DNA of 64,000 nt from Priestia abyssalis (GCF_002019595.1 NZ_KV917369.1:2380417-2444416), one strand, 5' to 3'; shown: positions 24,982-33,805, counted from the stretch's first letter. Program-made: numbers and translations. Notes: a model not told the origin generated them from the letters alone.

Positions 24982-25508
24982 TTATTTATTTTCATATCTT
25001 TTGGGCCTTTTTCATCGCTAATATTTTGGGATATGGCGGAGGACCAGCAACTATCCCTCTCATTCAAAAAGAAGTAGTAGAACACTATAAATGGATGACT
25101 ACGCAAGAATTTAATGAAGCTTTAGCGATGGCGAACGCCCTGCCCGGTCCGATTGCAACAAAGATGGCAGGCTACATCGGATTTCAAGAAGGAGGATACC
25201 TTGGCTCATTCCTGGCAGTGTTTGCAACAGTTGCTCCGTCTCTTATACTCATGCTTACGCTAATGGGTCTTCTGTATAAATTTAGAACGTCTCCGCAAGT
25301 CAAACGCATGACGCTTTACGTCAAACCGACAATTGCGGTACTACTTGGAGTGATGGCATTTCAATCATTCTATGAATCTTACTTTCAAGTAGGTTTAGGA
25401 CACATTCTATTCTTAGGAATAGGCAGTTATTTATTAATGGAAAAAGTGAAAGTACACCCCGGATTAGTAGTATTTGCTTCACTTATATACGGTGCAATCA
25501 ATTTGTAG
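24978..25508 (+). CDS. ywrA: Chromate transporter ChrA half, second subunit (YwrA-like)
   Basis: The 176-residue membrane protein repeats the CHR motifs: ILGYGGGPATIPLIQKEVVE and ANALPGPIATKMAGYIGF. The start overlaps the stop of the first half (ATGA), which indicates translational coupling and equal amounts of both subunits. The two halves are clearly paralogous but differ throughout, as is usual for heteromeric short-chain ChrA pairs. Confidence 0.88.
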   Translation: MIIYFHIFWAFFIANILGYGGGPATIPLIQKEVVEHYKWMTTQEFNEALAMANALPGPIATKMAGYIGFQEGGYLGSFLAVFATVAPSLILMLTLMGLLYKFRTSPQVKRMTLYVKPTIAVLLGVMAFQSFYESYFQVGLGHILFLGIGSYLLMEKVKVHPGLVVFASLIYGAINL

Positions 25509-25551
25509 TGTAATCGGTAGAGTCTCTATTTAGAGGCTCTACCGATTACAC
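25508..25551 (+). terminator. Long dyad after the chrA pair
   Basis: GTGTAATCGGTAGAG (25508-25522) and CTCTACCGATTACAC (25537-25551) form a perfect 15-bp stem. There is no T-run after it, so termination may be weak and the Nramp-like gene downstream may be partly co-transcribed. Confidence 0.65.
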
Positions 25552-25627
25552 AATAGGGTGCTCATAAACTTATACCATCTCTAGAGGTACTTTCAGCGGA
25601 TTGTAAAAATAAAAGGAGGGAAAACCA

Positions 25628-26890
25628 TTGAGAGAAGAATTACAATTGGAGATGGAAACGGCTACTTCCCCATCATTAAGGAGTAAGTTATCAAGGGTAG
25701 GACCGGGGTTAATTACTGCAGCTACAGGGGTTGGAGCAGGTGATCTTATAGCAGCCCTTGTTGCTGGAGCATCATTAGGAATGACATTTGTTTGGGCAAT
25801 TGTGTTAGGGGCAATTTTTAAATACTTTATAAATGAAAGTATGGGTCGTTTTCAATTAGCTACAGGAAAGACGATTTTAGAAGGATGGCATTCTCTTGGC
25901 CGCTGGATAACAGGCTATTTCGGAGCATATTCTGTAATTTTTGGATTTGTGTATGGTGCTGCCATTGCTTCTTCTTGTGCGTTAGCTATGACAGCAATGT
26001 TTCCTATTCTTCCTCTTTGGGCTTGGGCAGCCATTCATTCTATCGTTGGCTATGTTTTAGTTTTGTTTGGTCGCTATTCCTTCTTTGAACGCCTCATGAC
26101 TGTACTAGTCGGAGTTATGTTTGTAACGGTTGTTGGTACAGCAGCCCTTACAACACCAAATCTTATCGATATTTTCAGCGGTATAGTTCCTCGTGTTCCA
26201 GAGGGTTCATTATTCAATGTTCTTGGATTAATTGGCGGGGTTGGAGGTTCTATTTCCATGGTATCTTATGGCTATTGGTTAAAAGAAAAAGGTTGGAGCG
26301 GAAAGTCATGGATCCCAATCATGAGATTCGATTCTAAAATAGCTTATTCTGTAACCGCTTTCTTTTGTTTATCCGTGTTAGTTATAGGTGCAGAATTCTT
26401 ATATGGAACAGGCATCAAACTTAGTGGAGAAGAAGGTCTTATCCAACTTTCTAATTTGCTGGGAGAACGATTTGGCGAAGCCGCTCGTTGGTTGTTTTTA
26501 ATTGGATTTTGGTCTGCCTCCTTTACATCTCTATTAGGCCCTTGGAACGGGTTGCCGTACTTATTTGCTGATTTCGTTCGCACTGTAAAGAAAGATAAAC
26601 AATCCAATGTTTCATTAGAAAAAACAGGAGCTTATAAGTTCTATTTATTCTTACTAACATTCCCGCCAATGGTTCTTCTTTTCATCGGACAACCTATCGG
26701 CCTTATCATTGCGTATGGAGTACTTGGATCTACATTTATGCCATTTTTAGTAATCTCCCTATTGGTCCTGTTAAACTCTAAAAAAGTAGATAAGGATTAT
26801 AGAAACAACTGGGTTAGTAACTCTGTATTCGCTTTATGTATAGCATTATTTATCTTCTTAGCTTACACCCAATTATCTAATATGTTTTAA
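25628..26890 (+). CDS. Nramp-related transporter lacking the canonical metal-binding motifs
   Basis: The 420-residue protein has about 11 membrane helices and the Nramp/LeuT-like order: VGPGLITAATGVGAGDLIAA in helix 1, INESMGRFQLATGKTILEGW after helix 2-3, and GGVGGSISMVSYGYWLKEKG around helix 6. Canonical Nramp proteins have DPGN in helix 1 and MPHN in helix 6 to hold manganese or iron. Here the helix 1 segment reads GVGAGD and helix 6 lacks Met-Pro-His. It therefore belongs to a divergent branch that may move another substrate. The start is TTG 25628 behind AAAGGAGGG. It follows the ywr-like genes on the same strand. Confidence 0.85.
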   Translation: MREELQLEMETATSPSLRSKLSRVGPGLITAATGVGAGDLIAALVAGASLGMTFVWAIVLGAIFKYFINESMGRFQLATGKTILEGWHSLGRWITGYFGAYSVIFGFVYGAAIASSCALAMTAMFPILPLWAWAAIHSIVGYVLVLFGRYSFFERLMTVLVGVMFVTVVGTAALTTPNLIDIFSGIVPRVPEGSLFNVLGLIGGVGGSISMVSYGYWLKEKGWSGKSWIPIMRFDSKIAYSVTAFFCLSVLVIGAEFLYGTGIKLSGEEGLIQLSNLLGERFGEAARWLFLIGFWSASFTSLLGPWNGLPYLFADFVRTVKKDKQSNVSLEKTGAYKFYLFLLTFPPMVLLFIGQPIGLIIAYGVLGSTFMPFLVISLLVLLNSKKVDKDYRNNWVSNSVFALCIALFIFLAYTQLSNMF

Positions 26891-26922
26891 ACCTACAGAA
26901 CCTACACAAATAACAAAAATTA

Positions 26923-26955
26923 TCATCCCAATGGAGTGTAATCTCTATTGGGATG
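26923..26955. terminator. Terminator between the Nramp-like gene and the sigma remnant
   Basis: CATCCCAATGGAG (26923-26935) pairs with CTCTATTGGGATG (26943-26955) with one mismatch. It abuts an IS6-like end at 26959. Confidence 0.7.
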
Positions 26956-27433
26956 TTTGGTTCTGGTGCAAAAACTTCAAAATTTTTCTGCAATTCACTT
27001 CAGTCTTTTCCAGCATCCCGGCGATATCCCCATAGTCATAAGCAAATGCTTCTCTAAGAACGAACACTGCTCTTTCGACAGGTGACAGTTGATCCAGCAA
27101 AACGAGAAAGGCATAAGAAACTGTTTCGTCTGCTACAACCTTATCTAAAGGCTGATCTGTTTGGTGTACCCGAGGTTCAGGCAACCAAGGTCCTGTATAA
27201 ATTTCTCTTCTCTTACGGGCTGATTTTAAAAAGTTTAGACAGCGATTCGTCGTCACTTTCGCAAGATATGCCTTCAAGTCCTTAATTTGATCGGTGTCAA
27301 GCTTAAGCTGCAGGAATAAATCATGAACGATATCTTCTGCGTCGGTAACTGATCCAAGCATCCGGTATGCAATGGAAAAAAGAAACGGTTGATATGTCTT
27401 ATATAATGTATCCAACTCCATCACTTGCTTCAC
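26945..27433 (-). pseudogene. SigJ/ECF41-type sigma factor truncated after region 4 at an IS-like end
   Basis: The frame encodes a normal N-terminal part: LYKTYQPFLFSIAYRMLGSV, DAEDIVHDLFLQLKLD, CLNFLKSARKRREIYTGPWL, PVERAVFVLREAFAYDYGDI and EKTEVNCRKI. It then breaks off into LKFLHQNQTSQ, which is encoded by the sequence GGTTCTGGTGCAAAAACTTC on the plus strand. Full proteins of this type run on for about 130 more residues with a SnoaL-like domain. The break near 26980 coincides with the IS6-like end at 26959-26972, so an insertion followed by loss of the element, or a deletion, removed the 3' part. The first 150 residues might still act as a minimal sigma factor. Confidence 0.75.
26959..26980 (+). 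mobile_element. Solo IS6-like terminus
   Basis: GGTTCTGGTGCAAA matches the left end of the 185-bp element at 21778. Here no opposite end is seen nearby, so it is a solo relic at the point where the sigma gene is cut. Confidence 0.45.
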
Positions 27434-27776
27434 CTATTTTCTATATATGTTTCTCTTCTAGTTTATACGATTTGTAGATTGAGGAATATATGAAAGGCTT
27501 GGAATCGGCGAAAAAACAGCCTTAAAAAGGTTGCTTTTTTTGCTGCTGGGCAGAATAGTCATAAGGAAAACAAGGATTCTTCTTCATGATCTATTTTCAT
27601 GTTCCTGGTTTGAAAAGGAGGCTTTTCGTGAATTGTATATGGAAGGAGGACAGTCGTAACATCATTCTATGTTTTCAGCTCAAATAGCAAATAACATAGG
27701 AGGTGGTTGTTTATATTAGTAAATACTTGCCAGTTAGGTTGTGTGCGTCAAATTGTTAAACTAGAGGTGGAAAATA
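27434..27776. other. Intergenic region without a supported gene
   Basis: The region contains a T-run behind a weak hairpin (AAAACAGCCTTAAAAAGGTTGC near 27512 reduces to the core GCCTTAAAAAGGTTGC) and an AAGGAGG-like site near 27615 and 27643, each followed by a very short frame. I see no family signature, so it may hold decayed coding sequence upstream of the flavoprotein gene. Confidence 0.4.
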
Positions 27777-28685
27777 GTGGAAAATGTGTATGGAAGCATC
27801 ATCATCGGTGGAGGAATTGCGGGTCTTCAGGCAGCCATTCAGCTTGGAAGGTACAAACATGATATTCTAGTAATCGATTCAAATTATGGACGTTCCACAT
27901 TATGCAAAAACTACCATAACATTTTAGGGTGGCCCGACGGAGTGAGCGGTGAAACGTTGAGGGAGTTGGGAAGACGGCATGCAGAGAAATATGGTGTTCA
28001 CTTTTCAAAAGACAAAGTCATACAGTGCATGAAGCAAGATGGTTCCATAAAGATTGAAACGGAAACGGGGAAAATCTATCATACAAAAACGATACTTTTG
28101 GCGACGGGAGTGATGGATCGGCTTCCGGATATTCCAAACATTAAATCCTGCCTTGGACTTACCGTGTATGTTTGTCCCGACTGTGATGGATATGAAGTGT
28201 CCGATAAGAGTGTTCTCGTTTTAGGGGCAGGAAAAGCGGGAGCAAATATGGCGTTGACGTTAACATATTGGACAAAAGACATTGTTTACATCAATCATGA
28301 GGAATCGGATATAGAGGATTCACTTAAGGGAAAATTGACGGAATCCAACATCGCTTACAAGCATGAAACCATCAGCGAAGTCATTACGGAAAACGATTCA
28401 ACCTTTAAAGGCGTGAAATTGAAAAACGGTGAAATGTTGTATGCGGACCGTGGTTTTATCGCATTTGGCGGAAACAAAGTGTACAGCGATCTAGCTGAAC
28501 AGCTCGGCGTAAAGCTGATGGAAAACCGCCATGTTCAGGTCGACCCGAGAACAAAAGAAACATCGGTTTCTAATGTGTGGGCATCCGGTGATATTGTCGC
28601 TCACTCGGAACAATCCACGATTGCGATGGGAGAAGGGGCACAAGCAGCCATCTGGATTCACAAAAGGCTTTTGGGTCAGAAGTAA
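27777..28685 (+). CDS. Thioredoxin-reductase-like NAD(P)/FAD-dependent oxidoreductase
   Basis: The 302-residue protein starts at GTG 27777 (AGAGGTGG upstream). FAD-binding GGGIAGLQAAIQLGRY at residues 8-23, a dithiol VCPDCDGYEV (CxxC) in the middle, the NAD(P)-binding GAGKAGANMALTL, and the final VWASGDIVAHSEQ FAD contact follow the thioredoxin reductase plan. The redox motif is CPDC rather than the CATC of true TrxB, so its partner is probably a different small redox protein or substrate. No thioredoxin-like gene is adjacent. It reads as a single gene with its own terminator. Confidence 0.88.
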   Translation: MENVYGSIIIGGGIAGLQAAIQLGRYKHDILVIDSNYGRSTLCKNYHNILGWPDGVSGETLRELGRRHAEKYGVHFSKDKVIQCMKQDGSIKIETETGKIYHTKTILLATGVMDRLPDIPNIKSCLGLTVYVCPDCDGYEVSDKSVLVLGAGKAGANMALTLTYWTKDIVYINHEESDIEDSLKGKLTESNIAYKHETISEVITENDSTFKGVKLKNGEMLYADRGFIAFGGNKVYSDLAEQLGVKLMENRHVQVDPRTKETSVSNVWASGDIVAHSEQSTIAMGEGAQAAIWIHKRLLGQK

Positions 28686-28795
28686 GTAAAAGCGATATTC
28701 TCTTTTACCTAACCGAGACATATTATGTACCACGACTGTATTCAACCATATACTCAGGTCAACAAAATGTGCTTTTGAATAAATGATAGGACGTC

Positions 28796-28831
28796 AATCC
28801 GGCAGAGATCTTCGCTGTTGGATTTTTTTTT
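28796..28831 (+). terminator. Terminator of the flavoprotein gene
   Basis: AATCCGGCAG (28796-28805) pairs imperfectly with CTGTTGGAT (28815-28823), followed by eight T. Confidence 0.6.
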
Positions 28832-28851
28832 GCAGAAATTCAAAAAATGGC

Positions 28852-28909
28852 TTGTAAAAATTTCAAACCTCTTTATAATAATAACTGTAATACGATAAGT
28901 AATACAGTT
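28852..28909 (+). promoter_or_regulatory. Sigma-A promoter and GntR (YtrA-type) operator
   Basis: TTGTAA (28852-28857) and TATAAT (28874-28879) are 16 bp apart. Just downstream lies the dyad AACTGTAATAC-GATAA-GTAATACAGTT (28883-28909, one mismatch), overlapping the expected start of transcription. ACAGTT repeats twice more before the gene. This fits repression of the operon by its own first product. Confidence 0.65.
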
Positions 28910-28958
28910 AATACACTATATACAGTTAGAACAGTTTCAAATAGAAAGGAGGAACACC

Positions 28959-29348
28959 ATGTTCAATCTCGATCTTCGGAGTCGTAAGCCCATTTACGAA
29001 CAGCTTGTTGATAAATTAAAAGAATTCATCATCCATGAAATGTTCAAAGCAGATGAACAGCTGCCGTCCGTTCGCTTGCTTGCGAAAGAACTGACGATTA
29101 ATCCGAATACCATTCAAAAAGCTTACCGTGAATTGGAACACCAAGGCTATATTTATTCTATTCCAGGTAAAGGCAGCTTTGTTTCACCCCAATCTGAAAC
29201 GAAAAATAATGAGAAGGTGGAAAAAATGAAACAAGACTTAATCAAGCTGATTTCAGAAGCGATGTATTTAGGGCTGAAAAAAGAAGAGATTTTATCTCTT
29301 GTAGAAAAAGCGGAGCAGTCGGTGAAGGGAGGAGAAAAGGATGATTGA
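28959..29348 (+). CDS. GntR-family regulator, YtrA subfamily
   Basis: The 129-residue protein has a GntR winged helix (RKPIYEQLVDKLKEFIIHEM, then EQLPSVRLLAKELTINPNTI, QKAYRELEHQGYIYS) and only a short C-terminal helical region. This is the YtrA type, which controls an adjacent ABC transporter. Its stop overlaps the next gene by 8 nt. GAAAGGAGGAA precedes the ATG. The dyad at 28883-28909 is the likely operator. Signals of YtrA-type systems are often cell-wall antibiotics, but that is knowledge of the family, not something visible here. Confidence 0.9.
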   Translation: MFNLDLRSRKPIYEQLVDKLKEFIIHEMFKADEQLPSVRLLAKELTINPNTIQKAYRELEHQGYIYSIPGKGSFVSPQSETKNNEKVEKMKQDLIKLISEAMYLGLKKEEILSLVEKAEQSVKGGEKDD

Positions 29349-30240
29349 AGTCAAACAGGTAAGAAAAGAATTTGAAGATATTGAAGCGGTCAAAAAAGTG
29401 AACTTACATATCGAAAAAGGATCCATTTATGGACTGCTCGGATCGAACGGGGCAGGGAAAACGACTCTTTTAAAAATGATTGCAGGCATTTATAAGCAAG
29501 ATGAAGGGCAAGTGCTCATTGAAGGTGAGCCTGTTTTTGAAAATGTTGGCATAAAGCAAAAAGCCATTTTTTTGCCGGACTCTTTATATTTCTTTCCGCA
29601 AACGACGATTAAACAAATGGCTCAGTTTTACGAAAGCATGTATGCATCATGGAATGAAGAGCGATTTCAAAAGCTTGGTGAGGTGTTTCCGATTCCGGTG
29701 ACGAAAAAAATCCATCGTCTGTCGAAAGGAATGCAGCGGCAAGTGGCGTTTTGGCTTGCGTTATCGGCTATGCCGGATGTGTTGATTTTAGATGAACCGT
29801 TAGACGGATTAGATGCGGTCATGAGACAAAAGGTGAAAAACTTGCTTGTACAAGATGTGGCGGAACGGGAAATGACCATTTTGATTTCTTCTCACAATTT
29901 ACGTGAAGTAGAGGATTTATGTGATCATATCGGTATTTTGCATCACGGGGAACTAATAATCGAAAAAGAACTCGATGATTTGAAGTCGGATGTCCATAAA
30001 ATCCAAGTGGCATTCACGGGAGATGTTCCGCAAGCGTTCCTGCAAGATCTGGACATTTTATACAAAGAACAGCGAGGAAGCGTCTTGCTTTGTATTGTTA
30101 GAGGAAAGGAAGCGCGGATTACCTCTTATATTCAATCACATCGGCCAGTCATCTTAGATATGCTCCCACTCACATTGGAGGAAATTTTTATATATGAAAT
30201 GGGGGATGTCGGTTATGCCATCGAAAACATCATCGTTTAA
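29341..30240 (+). CDS. ABC transporter ATP-binding protein
   Basis: The 299-residue ATPase has Walker A (GLLGSNGAGKTTLLKMIAG, about residues 35-53), a signature loop that reads LSKGMQRQVAFWLAL, Walker B (PDVLILDEPLDGLDAV) and the switch His (ISSHNLREVEDLCDH). A C-terminal extension of about 85 residues (from 215) is beyond the core domain. It energises the permease encoded next. The start overlaps the regulator gene by 8 nt and the following gene begins 47 nt before its stop, so the three are translated as a unit. Confidence 0.93.
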   Translation: MIEVKQVRKEFEDIEAVKKVNLHIEKGSIYGLLGSNGAGKTTLLKMIAGIYKQDEGQVLIEGEPVFENVGIKQKAIFLPDSLYFFPQTTIKQMAQFYESMYASWNEERFQKLGEVFPIPVTKKIHRLSKGMQRQVAFWLALSAMPDVLILDEPLDGLDAVMRQKVKNLLVQDVAEREMTILISSHNLREVEDLCDHIGILHHGELIIEKELDDLKSDVHKIQVAFTGDVPQAFLQDLDILYKEQRGSVLLCIVRGKEARITSYIQSHRPVILDMLPLTLEEIFIYEMGDVGYAIENIIV

Positions 30241-32230
30241 TCGGGGGATTTGGAAGCAAAACGTCCGGAATGTCGGCTGGATCGGACTCGTTTATTTTCT
30301 ATGTTTAACGTTTGCGCTGCCATTGCAGCTGCTCATGATTTATTCCAATAAAGAGCGAGCTTATTATTATGAAGCAAAAGGGCTTTTTAACGTGATGGGA
30401 GAATTCCAAATCCTCCTTGTTTTCGTTTTGCCCGTCCTGCTGGCGGTTTTTTTATTCCGCTATATGCAGGTTAAGCTATCGACCGACTATATTCATAGTT
30501 TGCCAATACGCCGGGAGACGCTGTATCATCAGCAAGCATTGCTTGGTTCACTGCTGTTGGTTGTTCCGGTAATTTTGACGGGGGTTATTCTTTGGCTGCT
30601 TCACGGCGCCCTGGATTTGTCAGAGTTCTATTCGAAAAGTGAAATCGGCCATTGGGTGATGGCAACATGCTTATGGAATTTATTCGTCTTTTTTGCAGGT
30701 GTATTCGTGGCCGTTTTCACAGGGATGTCCGTGCTCCAAGGAGCTCTCACTTACATTTTATTGTTCTTGCCGGCAGGGCTTATTATCCTGACGTTCATGA
30801 ATGCGAAGTACTTTTTATTCGGCTTTTCGGTCGATTATTATTTAAATCAACAAGTGCAACAGCTCATTCCGTTTGTTCGGGCATTCGAAATGACGCGCCA
30901 TCCTTTAATCGGAACAGAATGGGCCGTGTATGGCTTATTGATCGTTATCTTCTATACATTGTCACTAATTGTATATAAAAAGCGCCATATTGAAGTAGCA
31001 ACCCAGGCGATTGCGTTCAGGCCCCTGCAGCCGGTATTCAAATACGGTATGACTTTTTGTACAATGCTAGTCGGCGGATTGTACTTCGGTGAAACGCAAA
31101 ACGACTTCGGCTGGATTTTATTTGGTTTTGCAGCTGCCTCTTTAATCGGCTATTTTGTGGCAGGGATGATTCTTCAAAAAACGTGGCGCGTATTCGGCCA
31201 ATGGAAAGGGTTTTTAATTTTCGCTTTAACCATGTTTATAGCCGGTATATTGCTTCAAATGGATATAACAGGTTATGAAAAGAAGCAGCCGGAGTTGGCG
31301 GATGTCAATCGTGTATATTTTGCAGAATCAATCTACCCTTTAACGGATGCCTATCAAAAACAGAGAGAAACAGAGCTGGAAGACTCAAACCAGGTTTACA
31401 TCACGGATGAAGAAGAATATTATTTTAAGGACCCAAGAAATATTGAACATATCTATGAGCTTCATCAGCAAATTATTAAGGAGCGGCCTGAACGGGTTCA
31501 TCCGCGTGATACACGTTCCGTTGCCATTGGATATGAATTGAATAACGGCAAGAGGATCGTGCGCTATTATGACATTCCGTTTGAATCATACAAACCGCTT
31601 TATAAACCGATTGTCGAATCAAATGAATACAAAGAAAATCGTTACTCGCTTCTTCGTGAATCCAAGAAAAATGATGTGATCGACAAAATTACGATTCAAC
31701 CGGATGGACCTATGGGTAAACGTGCGGCCATTACAGATCCTGAAAGAATTAAAGAGTTCACTGCGATTGTAAAAGAAGAACTGAAATCCGAAACATCTGA
31801 ACAAATTTTTGATGATAGCTCAAGCTGGGCGTATATCGAATTTTTATACAGCAATAACAAACAAATGAATGTGCCATGGAAAAAGTCTTATAAAAAAGTA
31901 GAGGAATGGCTAAAGGAGAATAAACTTCTTGAACAAGCACGTGTGATGCCGGAGGATTTGGCATATGCCGTCGTGATCAAGAATGAAGAAGGAAAAGATC
32001 GATACGAATATATTCGCTCCGACGAAATCGAGAAGAAATTTAAAGACCGCGAGGACGGATTGCGCATCAAAGATAAAAAACAGCTGGAACAAGCTTTGCT
32101 TGCAGCTAAGCAACAGGAGCTTGGCACCTATGTAATTGCCTTCTATTTCATCGGAAATCCGTATCCAGAGTTTCAAGTATTTGATGAAAAGAGTGCGCCT
32201 GATTTTGTTAAGCAGCATTTTGCTCAATAA
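30194..32230 (+). CDS. ABC transporter permease with large C-terminal extracytoplasmic part
   Basis: The 678-residue protein has six to eight membrane segments in the first about 380 residues: GWIGLVYFLCLTFALPLQLL, FQILLVFVLPVLLAVFLFRY, and LLGSLLLVVPVILTGVILWL. After the last segment (about 355) comes a hydrophilic region of about 300 residues that has no match to a catalytic motif and probably lies outside the membrane. ATG 30194 has GGAGGA 11 nt upstream; ATG 30215 with GGGGGATG is an alternative. It overlaps the ATPase gene. Together with the GntR and ATPase it forms a YtrA-type system, probably export or detoxification. Confidence 0.85.
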   Translation: MKWGMSVMPSKTSSFNRGIWKQNVRNVGWIGLVYFLCLTFALPLQLLMIYSNKERAYYYEAKGLFNVMGEFQILLVFVLPVLLAVFLFRYMQVKLSTDYIHSLPIRRETLYHQQALLGSLLLVVPVILTGVILWLLHGALDLSEFYSKSEIGHWVMATCLWNLFVFFAGVFVAVFTGMSVLQGALTYILLFLPAGLIILTFMNAKYFLFGFSVDYYLNQQVQQLIPFVRAFEMTRHPLIGTEWAVYGLLIVIFYTLSLIVYKKRHIEVATQAIAFRPLQPVFKYGMTFCTMLVGGLYFGETQNDFGWILFGFAAASLIGYFVAGMILQKTWRVFGQWKGFLIFALTMFIAGILLQMDITGYEKKQPELADVNRVYFAESIYPLTDAYQKQRETELEDSNQVYITDEEEYYFKDPRNIEHIYELHQQIIKERPERVHPRDTRSVAIGYELNNGKRIVRYYDIPFESYKPLYKPIVESNEYKENRYSLLRESKKNDVIDKITIQPDGPMGKRAAITDPERIKEFTAIVKEELKSETSEQIFDDSSSWAYIEFLYSNNKQMNVPWKKSYKKVEEWLKENKLLEQARVMPEDLAYAVVIKNEEGKDRYEYIRSDEIEKKFKDREDGLRIKDKKQLEQALLAAKQQELGTYVIAFYFIGNPYPEFQVFDEKSAPDFVKQHFAQ

Positions 32231-32264
32231 TTGATTTAGAAAAACGAACATGATTGTTTTTAGG

Positions 32265-32307
32265 CTGCACCTTCCATTGTTAGATCAACTAACAATGGAA
32301 GGTGCAG
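32265..32307. terminator. Terminator of the ABC operon
   Basis: A perfect 19-bp stem: CTGCACCTTCCATTGTTAG (32265-32283) with CTAACAATGGAAGGTGCAG (32289-32307), a 5-nt loop and a run of six T. Confidence 0.95.
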
Positions 32308-32359
32308 TTTTTTATGGTGGATTATTTTTCAGCGTTGGTATGTGCATATGATGCCAACG

Positions 32360-33178
32360 TTATTTTTTTGCGCTATAATACTTGATGATATTATTTACGA
32401 TGTTAGGCAATGCTTTTTTCTGATTTAAAAGAAACTGGTAGAGAGCTTCTCGTTCCTCGGAGCTTACATTCCACTCAGCAGGGATGGAATGGATCACTTC
32501 ATATATTGATTCATTTGGCAACTTTTCAATTTTATCGATAAATGAAGCCAACTCGTTGGAATCATCTAGAAGAGAGTTTGCCCATTGATAAAAAGGCCAT
32601 TTGAAGTTATATTCAGGCTGCCCCTCACGAAGTGTTTGTGCATTCCATTCATAGCGCCCCGGAAAACATCTTCCATGATCAATCATGTGGACATAATAGT
32701 TGCCGTCACTTAGCCGCTCCAAAATGACATTCATCGTACCCCGGTCAGAGTTGTTTACCCATTGGTCGAATACAGTTATTCCTGCAAGCATATTCCCATT
32801 CTTAACTTCCGCTTTAGAAGGAGGAGCTTCTCTTACATCTTCGAATGACATACAGTTTTCAATATAAACGCATCCATAATGGGTACCAGGATTATAGCTT
32901 CGTTTTTTCTGTTGTAATTCCGGAGTATTCTTGATAAATTCCTCTGGTACATAAACAAGAGTAAATGGAATAATGGGGAGTGAAAGAAGCTGTGCCAATT
33001 TTGCAATTACATATTCATTAACCACTTCTTTTATTCTTTTTTTTCTAACACCGTAAAACTTCGTAACATACCTTTTTCCATCACTGTATTCAATTACATG
33101 AGCTGTTCCGCCTCTTAACGCCTGGACATATTTAACAGCGTATATGGGCTGTTTCATCTTCTTTTTTTCCTTTGCCAT
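32360..33178 (-). CDS. HipA-like kinase domain protein
   Basis: The 272-residue protein has kinase-like features of the HipA_2 family: a basic N-terminus (KKRIKEVVNEYVIAKLAQLL), an active-site stretch FDQWVNNSDRGTMNVIL (about residues 137-153, with Asp145 and Asn150) and a metal-binding MIDHGRCF (Asp167). No hipB-like repressor gene lies next to it, so a toxin-antitoxin role is not indicated. ATG 33178 has AAAGGAGCG upstream; a second ATG lies 7 codons later. The upstream flank is the remnant of a NUDIX gene, so the present promoter may be borrowed. Confidence 0.8.
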   Translation of the reverse strand: MAKEKKKMKQPIYAVKYVQALRGGTAHVIEYSDGKRYVTKFYGVRKKRIKEVVNEYVIAKLAQLLSLPIIPFTLVYVPEEFIKNTPELQQKKRSYNPGTHYGCVYIENCMSFEDVREAPPSKAEVKNGNMLAGITVFDQWVNNSDRGTMNVILERLSDGNYYVHMIDHGRCFPGRYEWNAQTLREGQPEYNFKWPFYQWANSLLDDSNELASFIDKIEKLPNESIYEVIHSIPAEWNVSSEEREALYQFLLNQKKALPNIVNNIIKYYSAKK

Positions 33179-33188
33179 AACATTCGCT

Positions 33189-33278
33189 CCTTTGCTGATT
33201 AATTACCAAAGCGGTGACCCCAGTTAAGATGAATGGTCTTGTACCAACAAGGTCTCGTATTTCTTGAATATAGCTCAT
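33189..33278 (-). pseudogene. 5' fragment of a NUDIX hydrolase gene
   Basis: From ATG 33278 (AAGGATAATGAG upstream) the minus strand reads MSYIQEIRDLVGTRPFILTG, then VTALVINQQ. This is the usual N-terminus of NUDIX hydrolases. Where the NUDIX box should follow, it runs into the HipA-like gene's own leader. A deletion seems to have removed the rest and brought the two together. Confidence 0.65.
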
Positions 33279-33574
33279 CTCATTATCCTTTCTTGATGAT
33301 TAGCTCCTTATTAAACAATTAAATAGAGTTCTTTTTTTATTAAATTCAGAATGGGCAAGATTCGAAACGGTCAAAAGCATATTTTTGAAAAAGTTTTTTA
33401 TGGTGATCAAATGTAAATAAAATACCGAAAAAATCATGAAATCTAGCTGTTTTTAACTTTTTTACAAAAGTAAATAGGGTATGGCAATTTGTTGGAAAAG
33501 GTAATAACCTAGAGCCAAAAAAATATTTGTTTCATATTATAAATTGAGATAGTCCAGAAGAAGGTGATAGGGAG

Positions 33575-33757
33575 ATGGATGATTTTAAATTGATTAAAAT
33601 AGAAAGAATTAAGACCAATGGTGAAAAGGAGCTTCTTATTCATAATCCAACCTCATTAAAATTAATTGGAAAAGGAAGTCAAGGTGCGGTTTTTCAACTC
33701 GGTGAAGATTGCTGTGTAAAAATTTTTTCAGCCTTAATTATTTGGTTCGTCGTATAA
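33575..33757 (+). pseudogene. 5' fragment of a protein kinase-like gene (YrzF-like)
   Basis: ATG 33575 starts MDDFKLIKIERIKTNGEKEL and reaches LKLIGKGSQGAVFQLGEDCC, VKIF. The GKGSQGAVF loop is the nucleotide-binding loop of a small Ser/Thr kinase-like family. After VKIF the frame passes into SALIIWFVV and stops at 33757; the remaining about 150-200 residues of such a protein are missing. The fragment's end overlaps the promoter of cysK, so a deletion has placed cysK here. Confidence 0.65.
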
Positions 33758-33770
33758 ATTCCTGTATAAT
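33742..33770 (+). promoter_or_regulatory. Sigma-A promoter of cysK
   Basis: TTGGTT (33742-33747) and TATAAT (33765-33770) are 17 bp apart, 35 bp upstream of the cysK start codon. Confidence 0.65.
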
Positions 33771-33805
33771 CTTATAGGAATAATACAATAAAGGTTGGAT
33801 TACAG

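Noticed and set aside
32360..33178. HipBA toxin-antitoxin module
   Set aside because: The kinase-like gene has no adjacent HTH antitoxin; it belongs to the stand-alone HipA-like group.
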